19,561 bases of DNA from NCBI GenBank assembly GCA_947630385.1, contig CANRHG010000014.1:1-19561 (forward strand), written 5' to 3'. The notes beneath the pieces are model-generated. The model was given only the letters and a program-made list of their open reading frames with translations, was not told where the DNA came from and did no database searches. Of the stretch, positions 8,321 through 14,090 are shown piece after piece. Each line of letters begins with the position of its first letter. The first letter of the stretch is position 1. The position numbers and the translations under genes are program-made. Source of the DNA: an uncultured Eubacteriaceae bacterium (GTDB lineage Bacteria > Bacillota > Clostridia > Eubacteriales > Eubacteriaceae).

Positions 8321-9522
8321 GACCAGTCCCCCCTTTCTACGATCTCACAGGAAGTCTCCCCGAGGCGCACGATCTGGCTCCCTTTATAGTGCGGGTTCTT
8401 AAGGATCTTCTCGACGATCCCGGGCGCATTAAGAAACATTTCGGCGCTCCGGTCCTTTCTTAAGGCCTCACAGATCTTAAAGGCCTCTTTTCGGTTTTTT
8501 TCGTCGTACAGCAGGATAAATTTCGGGACCTCGCTTTCGGGCAGCAGCGCGTTCTGGTTTAGGTAGTCCAAAAGACCGATCAAGTCCATCGAAAAACCAC
8601 ACGCCGGGCGGTCGATCCCAAAGGTCGCCGACAGCCCGTCGTAGCGTCCGCCGCTGATGACCGGCTCGCCCAGGCCCGTGATGTAACCCTTAAAGATCGT
8701 ACCCGTATAGTAATTCATCCGGTTCGTAAAACCGATGTCAAAACTCAGGTATTCTTCTAGACCCAGATCTTTTAGGTAGTCGTAGATATTTTCAAGGCGC
8801 CCGACGACCGCCTCCATTCTTGGACTGACGCTGATCGAGCGCATCCGCTCGAGTACCTTTTTCGGGCTCCCGTAAAGCCTGGGCAGTTCCATGATGATGT
8901 CCGCGTACGGCTGTGGGATCTTCTTGGCCGCGATGAAGTTTTCGAGATCTCCCAGGTTCTTGTTTTCGATGTAACCCAAAATCTCCGCCTGTTCCTCCCC
9001 GTCAAGATAGAGCTTATCTAAGAGCGAGGTGATAAAACCGACGTGGCCGAGATCGATCTTAAAATCCTTGATCCCGAACAGTAACAGCGACATCATGGCC
9101 AGCGCGATGATCTCGGCCTCACAGGCCGGTCCCGCCCCGCCAAAGTACTCGATTCCCGCCTGCGTGGTCTCTTTTTTGGCCGAAGGCGAAGAGAAGTCTT
9201 TGTAGATGTTGGTCTGGTAGGAGAATTTGATGATCTCCTGCGGGTCGTGGTGGTTGATCGCGGCCATACGCGCCACCGGTAGGGTCGCGTCCGGCTTGAG
9301 GGCTAGGACTTTGCCGGTAGAGCTGATGAGTTTAAACAGCTCGTTGCGGTCGACGTCCTGCCTGTCGTAGTAAAAGTCGTAATTTTCAAACGTCGGCGGC
9401 TCGACCTGGCAGTAACCGTAGCGTTCGTACAACTCGGAAAGCCGGTTTTCGATGAATTTTAGCTTTCCGAAACCTTGGTATTTTATATTTTCAAAACCGT
9501 CAATGGTATAACTGGCTAACAT
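8317..9522 (-). CDS. hisZ: ATP phosphoribosyltransferase regulatory subunit (HisRS-like)
   Basis: HisZ is a histidyl-tRNA synthetase paralogue that forms the octameric holoenzyme with short HisG and transmits histidine inhibition. The 401-residue product shows class II synthetase-like elements: EPPTFENYDFY, LKPDATLPVARM and GGRYDGLSATFG. It lacks a full anticodon-binding domain of HisRS length. It is the first gene of the operon. The ATG at 9520-9522 has TGAGGAAAAAA directly before it and a predicted promoter 21 nt further upstream, so the leader is far too short for a T-box or an attenuator. A true HisRS is less likely given the overlap with hisG. Confidence 0.94.
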   Translation of the reverse strand: MLASYTIDGFENIKYQGFGKLKFIENRLSELYERYGYCQVEPPTFENYDFYYDRQDVDRNELFKLISSTGKVLALKPDATLPVARMAAINHHDPQEIIKFSYQTNIYKDFSSPSAKKETTQAGIEYFGGAGPACEAEIIALAMMSLLLFGIKDFKIDLGHVGFITSLLDKLYLDGEEQAEILGYIENKNLGDLENFIAAKKIPQPYADIIMELPRLYGSPKKVLERMRSISVSPRMEAVVGRLENIYDYLKDLGLEEYLSFDIGFTNRMNYYTGTIFKGYITGLGEPVISGGRYDGLSATFGIDRPACGFSMDLIGLLDYLNQNALLPESEVPKFILLYDEKNRKEAFKICEALRKDRSAEMFLNAPGIVEKILKNPHYKGSQIVRLGETSCEIVERGDWS

Positions 9523-9549
9523 TTTTTTCCTCAGTGCCTCTAGTTTACC

Positions 9550-9578
9550 ATAATAAAGCGCGCCAGCTTTGAATTGAA
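9550..9578 (-). promoter_or_regulatory. Predicted his operon promoter
   Basis: Read on the minus strand, TTCAAT (9573-9578) and TATTAT (9550-9555) are separated by 17 nt. This places transcription start near 9543 and gives a leader of about 20 nt with a GAGGAA site before hisZ. The -10 box is good and the -35 box weak. The -35 box occupies nearly the same bases as the -35 of the divergent promoter. Confidence 0.55.
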
Positions 9579-9602
9579 ATGGGCGCTTAATTTATTTAAA
9601 AT
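9574..9602 (+). promoter_or_regulatory. Predicted promoter of the PAS-cca-rsmA unit
   Basis: TTGAAA (9574-9579), a 17-nt spacer and TAAAAT (9597-9602) match the sigma-A consensus at 5/6 in each box. The predicted start of transcription, about 9609, coincides with the ATG at 9610, suggesting a leaderless message. The TTG at 9574 that could open a longer reading frame is part of the -35 box. Confidence 0.6.
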
Positions 9603-9609
9603 AAATGCA

Positions 9610-10776
9610 ATGAGTCCATTAATTCTGCAAAACATCGTAAATTCGATTAACTTTATCATGATCAGCGGTTTCGCTCTCATGTTTCTCGTGCTGATCATCA
9701 TTTTGATCCGCGACACTTCAAAACAACAGGTCACCTACCGGCAACTGAGGCGACTGGAGATTCTTGAAAACTCGTTTAAATATTCTCCGGTCCCCTCGAT
9801 CATCATCGATGGCAACGCGAAGATCCTAAGGATCAACCAGGAAGCCGCCAAGCTTCTTAACAAATCCAGAGAGGAGCTCATCGGAACGATCTTTGAGCCG
9901 TTTTTGCTCGTGGCCAGTTCGGACGCGCGCCAAAACCAAATGCTCGAAGCCGTCGGCGGGGACAAACCGTTCGTATTTGAAGCCAGGATCCCCCAGCAAA
10001 AAAACGACCTGCTCTACGACTTTTCGGTCACGGGGCTATCCTCTGCCAACGAGCCGCGCTATCTCATCACGGTCGAACCGGCCGAAGAGAAAAAAAGGGA
10101 AAACGAGATGCGCGAGCTCCTTGAGATCCGTATCAACGAAGTGGAGAGCACGACCGGGATCGGCTTTTTCGTCTACGATTTTGACACGGCCGAAACGATC
10201 TGGTCGAGGGGGCTTTACGAACTTCTCGAGATGTCCTTTAACGCCGAAAAACCGAGCCTGAACTTCTTCGCCCGTTTTTCCAAAGAAAACCGCGAAGACG
10301 TCGAACAACTCCTACTCGACCTAAAAAACCAAAAACCGTACTCGAGGCGGCTTAAACTCGATACCTACAAAGGCAACCGCAAGATCGTCGATCTAACGCT
10401 TCGTCACCGCAAGGGAAACACCAGACGCCACCAGCGCTCGCTCGGCGTACTCAGGGACGTGACCGAGCTCGAAGAAATGCGAAAGGAAAACGGCAAGTTA
10501 AAGCTGGGCGGGCGTTTTTTGACCGAGATCGGCGAACTTTACTACGTGATGATCGACGAAGACGAAAACGTACAGCTCATGGGCGTTTACGCCTTAGACG
10601 CACTGGGGCTCGACCGGCTCAGCTGTAAAAAGAAGTTCGAAGAGATCTTTGGACCGCTTGAAGCCTTCGAAGACGGCTACCTTACCCAAAAGGACGGCCG
10701 GACGATTCGCTGGTACGAATTTGACGATCCGGACCCGAACCTAAAATACATCCACCGCGTCGGAAAAGAGCAATGA
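9610..10776 (+). CDS. Membrane-anchored PAS-repeat sensor protein without output domain
   Basis: From the ATG at 9610 this is a 388-residue protein. One transmembrane helix (about residues 13-34, rich in I, L, F and V) is followed by a short positively charged linker. A clear PAS domain comes next (about 52-160), beginning ILENSFKYSPVPSIIIDG with NQEAAKLLNKSREELIG. A second PAS/PAC-like domain (about 170-290) ends RSLGVLRDVTELEEM, and a third degenerate PAS-like unit (about 300-385) starts ELYYVMIDEDENVQLMG. No histidine kinase, GGDEF, EAL, HD or DNA-binding domain follows; the stop overlaps the cca start by 4 nt. Family knowledge says PAS domains sense ligands, redox state or mediate dimers; the ligand and partner are unknown. 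The start could alternatively be TTG at 9574, but that falls in the promoter. Confidence 0.75.
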   Translation: MSPLILQNIVNSINFIMISGFALMFLVLIIILIRDTSKQQVTYRQLRRLEILENSFKYSPVPSIIIDGNAKILRINQEAAKLLNKSREELIGTIFEPFLLVASSDARQNQMLEAVGGDKPFVFEARIPQQKNDLLYDFSVTGLSSANEPRYLITVEPAEEKKRENEMRELLEIRINEVESTTGIGFFVYDFDTAETIWSRGLYELLEMSFNAEKPSLNFFARFSKENREDVEQLLLDLKNQKPYSRRLKLDTYKGNRKIVDLTLRHRKGNTRRHQRSLGVLRDVTELEEMRKENGKLKLGGRFLTEIGELYYVMIDEDENVQLMGVYALDALGLDRLSCKKKFEEIFGPLEAFEDGYLTQKDGRTIRWYEFDDPDPNLKYIHRVGKEQ

Positions 10777-11912
10777 AGCCCGAAGACGAGATCTTACGGA
10801 CACTTAAAGAAGCAGGTTTTAAGGCCTATATCGTCGGCGGGGCCGTCCGCGACCGACTGCTCGGCCTTGAAATCAAAGACATTGATATCGCTACCGACGC
10901 GACGCCCGAAGAGGTGATAGAACTATTTGATAAAACCGTTCCCACCGGCCTTAAATACGGGACGGTTGAAGTCCTCAAAGACGGCCGCAGCTTTCAGGTC
11001 ACGACCTTCCGCACGGACGGCTCATACTCGGACGGGCGAAGACCGGACGAGGTGCGCTTCGGGACGAGTTTTAAAGACGACCTATCCAGACGGGATTTTA
11101 CGGTCAACGCCCTGGCTCTAGATGAAGACGGAAAACTTATCGACTATTATGGGGGGCTGGACGATTTAAAGGCCCGGATTATCCGCGCCATCGGCTCCCC
11201 GGAAAAACGTTTTCGCGAAGACGGGCTTAGAAAGTGGCGCGCCGTGCGCTTTGCGTGTACGAAAAACTTCAAAATCGAAGACAAAACCTTTAAGGCAATT
11301 ACCACAGATCCCGGTACGGACCAAATCAGTATCGAACGCATCACGGCCGAACTCCTGGGGATCTTATCGTCGGAAAATCCCGACTATGGTTTTGATCTTA
11401 TCTTTAAAAGCGGACTGCTCTCTTCCCTGCTTGGGCGCCTGGGAGTAGAAGAGAGTATAAGCCCACCAGAACTAAGTGGGGCCAAAACTCTGGAGGCAAG
11501 GCTAGCGCTTCTTACAAAGACGTATGGGATCTCTTTTTTAGAGGGACTTCGCCTTCCAAAAAGGACCGTAAAAACGGCGAGGCTCCTTTGCGAGCTTATG
11601 GCTTGTGAGAGTGAGAAAAAATTTAATAAAACGGCAAGAAAGCTTTCTAAAAGCGTGATTATAGATAATTTATCCCTTTTTGATAAAGAAAAGAGAGACT
11701 GGGCCAAGAAACTGGCTCAAAGCCCCGCCTTTGAACGCAAGGAACTTGCCGTAGACGGAAACGATCTACTCGCTTTGGGCCTTACGGGAAAGCTCAGCGA
11801 CGTTTTTGAGGACCTGCTCGACTACGTTACGGAGCATCCGGGGCAAAATACGAAGCCCGCTCTTAGAAATTTTATTTTAGAAAAGCGTGAAAATGGAACT
11901 TACATCACCTAG
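10773..11912 (+). CDS. cca: CCA tRNA nucleotidyltransferase
   Basis: Class II nucleotidyltransferase of 379 residues that adds or repairs the 3' CCA end of tRNA; the related poly(A) polymerase is the alternative. Motifs in order are AYIVGGAVRDRLLG (18-31), the catalytic aspartates D36 and D38 in DIDIAT, SDGRRPDEVRFG (86-97), RRDFTVNALA (106-115) and EDGLRKWRAVRFA (149-161). The last is the EDxxR template motif but with K-W where hydrophobic residues are usual. The C-terminal part (about 230-379) is helical and poorly conserved, with no HD phosphohydrolase domain. GGAAAAGAG precedes the ATG, which overlaps the PAS gene stop by 4 nt. It is followed by rsmA with an overlap of up to 26 nt. Confidence 0.9.
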   Translation: MKPEDEILRTLKEAGFKAYIVGGAVRDRLLGLEIKDIDIATDATPEEVIELFDKTVPTGLKYGTVEVLKDGRSFQVTTFRTDGSYSDGRRPDEVRFGTSFKDDLSRRDFTVNALALDEDGKLIDYYGGLDDLKARIIRAIGSPEKRFREDGLRKWRAVRFACTKNFKIEDKTFKAITTDPGTDQISIERITAELLGILSSENPDYGFDLIFKSGLLSSLLGRLGVEESISPPELSGAKTLEARLALLTKTYGISFLEGLRLPKRTVKTARLLCELMACESEKKFNKTARKLSKSVIIDNLSLFDKEKRDWAKKLAQSPAFERKELAVDGNDLLALGLTGKLSDVFEDLLDYVTEHPGQNTKPALRNFILEKRENGTYIT

Positions 11913-12723
11913 TACCGTCAGAGAACTCATGGACCGTTACGGCCTGAGATTTGTAAAAAAATTTGGGCAAAACTTTTTGACCGACGCCAACATCGTGCGA
12001 AAAATCGCCGACAGCGCGGACCTTTCAAAAGATGAAAGCGTCATCGAGATCGGACCGGGCATTGGAACGCTAACCCGTGAGCTCAGCGACCGGGCCGGAA
12101 ACGTCACGAGCGTGGAGATCGACAAAAAACTCATTCCCGTGCTCGAAGAAACACTACAGGACAAAGAAAACGTTAAGGTTTTAAACAAGGACGTTTTAAA
12201 GCTCTTACCCGAAGATTTCCCGGACGGGCCGTTTAAGGTCGTCGCCAACCTCCCGTACAACATCACCTCACCCGTGATCTTCTTTTTTCTGGAATCCGAT
12301 CTTGACGTCAAGAGTCTGCAGTTTTTGATCCAAAAGGAAGTGGCCGAGCGCATCGTGGCCGAGCCGGGATCAAAGATCTACGGCGCCCTTTCGGTCATCG
12401 CCCAGTATTACGCGGATCCCGAAATCCTCTTTGACGTACCGGCCGGCGTATTCATGCCCCGGCCAAAGGTGGATTCTTCCCTGATACGGCTGACCAAAAA
12501 GATTCCGGACACGAGCGTAGACAAGGGCGACTACTTTAAAGTGGTACGGGCCGGTTTTGCCAACCGACGTAAGACCCTGATCAATTCGCTCGCTTCGAAT
12601 CTGGGAGTGGATAAGGAGAGGATAAAAGACATACTGATCGAGCTGGGGTTTGATCCCAGGGTCCGGGCGGAAAATCTGTCCCCGGACGATTTTAAGGAAT
12701 TAACGAGGAGGCTTTATGCTTAA
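11887..12723 (+). CDS. rsmA: 16S rRNA (adenine1518/1519-N6)-dimethyltransferase
   Basis: RsmA (KsgA) dimethylates two adjacent adenines in helix 45 of 16S rRNA during 30S maturation. Its loss gives kasugamycin resistance. The 278-residue enzyme shows FGQNFLTD (26-33), SAM motif I VIEIGPGIGTLTREL (52-66), VEIDKK (76-81), the catalytic NLPYNITSP (121-129), RPKVDSSLIRL and the C-terminal FANRRKTLINSLA. The start is either GTG at 11887 or ATG at 11893, two codons later. Neither has a strong Shine-Dalgarno sequence, and both lie inside the end of cca, so coupled translation is likely. The downstream gene overlaps its last 8 nt. Function is certain; the start is ambiguous. Confidence 0.96.
   Translation: MKMELTSPSTVRELMDRYGLRFVKKFGQNFLTDANIVRKIADSADLSKDESVIEIGPGIGTLTRELSDRAGNVTSVEIDKKLIPVLEETLQDKENVKVLNKDVLKLLPEDFPDGPFKVVANLPYNITSPVIFFFLESDLDVKSLQFLIQKEVAERIVAEPGSKIYGALSVIAQYYADPEILFDVPAGVFMPRPKVDSSLIRLTKKIPDTSVDKGDYFKVVRAGFANRRKTLINSLASNLGVDKERIKDILIELGFDPRVRAENLSPDDFKELTRRLYA
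12705..12711 (+). promoter_or_regulatory. Shine-Dalgarno site fixing a signal-less start
   Basis: GAGGAGG ends 4 nt before the ATG at 12716, inside the rsmA 3' end. It supports this ATG and so rules against an upstream signal peptide for the binding-protein-like gene. Confidence 0.8.
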
Positions 12724-13549
12724 TTATCCTTTGACTGTTAAAACCGTAGCGGGAGAGGCGACGATCCCACAAGCACCAAGGCGCATCGCCTGTCTGTGCG
12801 AAGCGTTTTTTGACTTTTTTAAAGATATCGACGCTTTAGAAAAAGTAGTCGCAAAGACCGGTGAGTCCTATGATACCGAAGAAGAACAGATCGTATCGGT
12901 TGGATCCGCCGGTGATCCGGATATTGAAAAAATTTTGGAGACAAACCCCGATCTCGTACTTGCCGGGCCAGAACTTCTTTATTTGGGAAGAGAGACTTAC
13001 GAAAAGCTCAAAGAAAGACTCAGTGAAAAAGAGATCCCCTTTCTCGTCTTCGATCCACAGACCATCAGCGACCTCTGTACAGACTTAAATTTCCTGGGAA
13101 ATCTTGTAGATAAAGAAAAAGCGGCTACGGATCTGACCAAGCGACTTAAAGTCGAAGCCTTTAACCTGAAAGCGCGCCTGATCAACCTGCGCCTGAGAAA
13201 GAAACTAAAAAAAGAAGCGGTCTTCATCGACCTCGGCGATTTTTACGCGCCGGGTGGGCCTACCCTGCTAAATGATTTATGCGAGATTATCGGTGTTATC
13301 AATCTCACGGGCGATGAGGAAGAAAAGTACCAGCCGTTTACGCCTCTCGATATTTCCGTAGCCGATCCAGATTATTACCTAAGCTTTGTAACACCGGCTA
13401 AGGAACTACTAGAAGACGAGGAAATCGCGGAGACGACGGCAGCGAAAAATGGCAAGATCATAGAAGTTGAGGAGCCCATGCGCCTGTTTGGTCCGGGTCC
13501 TAAGATCATAGAAGGGCTTAAGTACCTGCAAGAGTTAATCTACGATTAG
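12716..13549 (+). CDS. BtuF/FhuD-type periplasmic-binding-protein fold, no signal peptide
   Basis: The 277-residue protein resembles the iron-siderophore/cobalamin (class III) substrate-binding proteins. TVKTVAGEATIPQAPRRIACL (7-27) matches the start of the mature domain in that family. GDPDIEKILETNPDLVLAG (66-84) is the usual segment, and a long charged helix at about 133-168 would be the backbone helix joining the two lobes. There is no signal peptide or lipobox; the start is fixed by a strong GAGGAGG site. No permease or ATPase gene is nearby. It is the last gene of the PAS-cca-rsmA unit. It may therefore act in the cytoplasm, perhaps binding a metal chelate, corrinoid or haem-like ligand; that is inference. 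No terminator directly follows. Confidence 0.75.
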   Translation: MLNYPLTVKTVAGEATIPQAPRRIACLCEAFFDFFKDIDALEKVVAKTGESYDTEEEQIVSVGSAGDPDIEKILETNPDLVLAGPELLYLGRETYEKLKERLSEKEIPFLVFDPQTISDLCTDLNFLGNLVDKEKAATDLTKRLKVEAFNLKARLINLRLRKKLKKEAVFIDLGDFYAPGGPTLLNDLCEIIGVINLTGDEEEKYQPFTPLDISVADPDYYLSFVTPAKELLEDEEIAETTAAKNGKIIEVEEPMRLFGPGPKIIEGLKYLQELIYD

Positions 13550-13590
13550 AATTATATTTTGACTTCTCGGAAGGAAATTGAGGGAAAACG

Positions 13591-13618
13591 TTTATTTATA
13601 ACGAACTTTTGGTACAAT
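13591..13618 (+). promoter_or_regulatory. Predicted promoter of the antisense (antitoxin) RNA
   Basis: The extended -10 TGG-TACAAT is at 13610-13618. A weak TTTATT at 13591-13596 could be the -35 box (16-nt spacer). Transcription would start near 13625, just before a 6-bp hairpin. No reading frame with a ribosome binding site follows, which argues for a non-coding RNA. Confidence 0.5.
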
Positions 13619-13624
13619 AGAAAA

Positions 13625-13708
13625 AAGAGGCAACTGCTTAACGCCTCTAAGATTAAAAGATATAACAGTCACCTTTTTTGAAGTTTGTTTAGGTGACTGT
13701 TGTTTTTT
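13625..13708 (+). ncRNA. Candidate antisense RNA of a type I toxin-antitoxin locus
   Basis: This predicted RNA of about 84 nt runs from the extended -10 promoter to an intrinsic terminator. It begins with a hairpin, AGAGGC (13626-13631) with GCCTCT (13643-13648) and an 11-nt loop. It ends with the terminator stem at 13664-13701. It is convergent with the small toxin-like gene on the minus strand and overlaps the 3' end of that transcript. Positions 13665-13679 can also pair with the toxin Shine-Dalgarno region. The arrangement copies that of RNAII in the enterococcal par (Fst) system; sequence homology to it is not apparent to me. Expression is inferred only from the promoter and terminator. 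Confidence 0.55.
13664..13708 (+). terminator. Terminator shared by the convergent toxin and antitoxin RNAs
   Basis: AACAGTCACC (13664-13673) pairs perfectly with GGTGACTGTT (13692-13701) around an 18-nt loop, followed by GTTTTTT. On the minus strand the same stem is followed by ATATCTTTT, a weaker U-tract, so it could act in both directions. It may also end read-through transcription from the rsmA unit. Confidence 0.75.
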
Positions 13709-13716
13709 CTCGAACT

Positions 13717-13851
13717 CTATTTTTTATAATAGAGCTTCAAAAGATTAGATTTTATCCAGGCGGATTTTATTTCGATAAAAGCCGCCGCTAATTTTAAAAT
13801 TAGTGGTGAAAATAAAATCAATAAAACGAATATTTTTACAAATATTTCCAC
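13717..13851 (-). CDS. Candidate type I toxin: 44-residue hydrophobic cationic peptide
   Basis: A GTG at 13849-13851 opens 44 codons ending in TAG (13717-13719). It is preceded at 7 nt by AAAGGAGGTG (13857-13866), a full 10-nt match to the 16S anti-Shine-Dalgarno. The peptide starts MEIFVKIFVLLILFSPLILK, a membrane-spanning stretch with one proline (P16). It continues as a mixed helix with A22-A24, W32 and a basic C-terminus; lysines are at 20, 29, 34, 39, 43 and 44, so the net charge is clearly positive. Small membrane peptides with this layout are typical of type I toxins (Fst, TxpA, BsrG and holin-like groups). I recognise no specific family. A promoter lies upstream and an antisense RNA converges on the 3' end. 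A hairpin, CTCTAT (13715-13720) with ATAGAG (13729-13734), spans the stop codon. It could instead be a small non-toxic membrane peptide. Confidence 0.65.
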   Translation of the reverse strand: MEIFVKIFVLLILFSPLILKLAAAFIEIKSAWIKSNLLKLYYKK

Positions 13852-13930
13852 AGTCACACCTCCTTTCGGCTAAAGTTACAAAAAACTGAAAACCGATTAG
13901 AGGCGCCTAAACAGTTACCTCACTTCTCAT

Positions 13931-13959
13931 TTTATAATCCTGCTTCCTAGATGATTCAA
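13931..13959 (-). promoter_or_regulatory. Predicted promoter of the toxin-like gene
   Basis: On the minus strand, TTGAAT (13954-13959), a 17-nt spacer and TATAAA (13931-13936) give a good sigma-A promoter starting near 13924. The resulting leader of about 73 nt begins with a GAGG...CCTC hairpin and ends with the perfect Shine-Dalgarno site. Confidence 0.6.
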
Positions 13960-14090
13960 TAACGTAAATTAAATTAAGCGAGATTTAAAAATCTCTTCTT
14001 CACGACTATTTTTATGGTCTAATAAAGCCAACTTTTTCCCAAAACTTTTTAAAAGTGCCAATGAAGTAAATTCCAACTGAAATTTCCAAT
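13960..14090. other. AT-rich gap with possible weak terminator
   Basis: No gene is seen here. GAGATTT (13980-13986) pairs with AAATCTC (13989-13995). Read on the minus strand it is followed by GCTTAATTTAATTT, so it could be a weak terminator for the glycosyltransferase, whose stop is about 95 nt upstream of it. Otherwise the stretch is featureless. Confidence 0.3.

Noticed and set aside
9574..9609. TTG start giving a 12-residue longer PAS protein
   Set aside because: It lies in the predicted -35 box and lacks a ribosome binding site; ATG at 9610 fits better, although it also lacks one.
9523..9609. T-box or histidine attenuator before hisZ
   Set aside because: The region is too short and has no specifier stem, T-box sequence or histidine-rich leader peptide.
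13999..14060. Poly-T and ACTTTTTAAAAGT palindromic stretch downstream of the glycosyltransferase
   Set aside because: Only A/T pairs are involved, so the hairpin would be unstable; not listed as a terminator.
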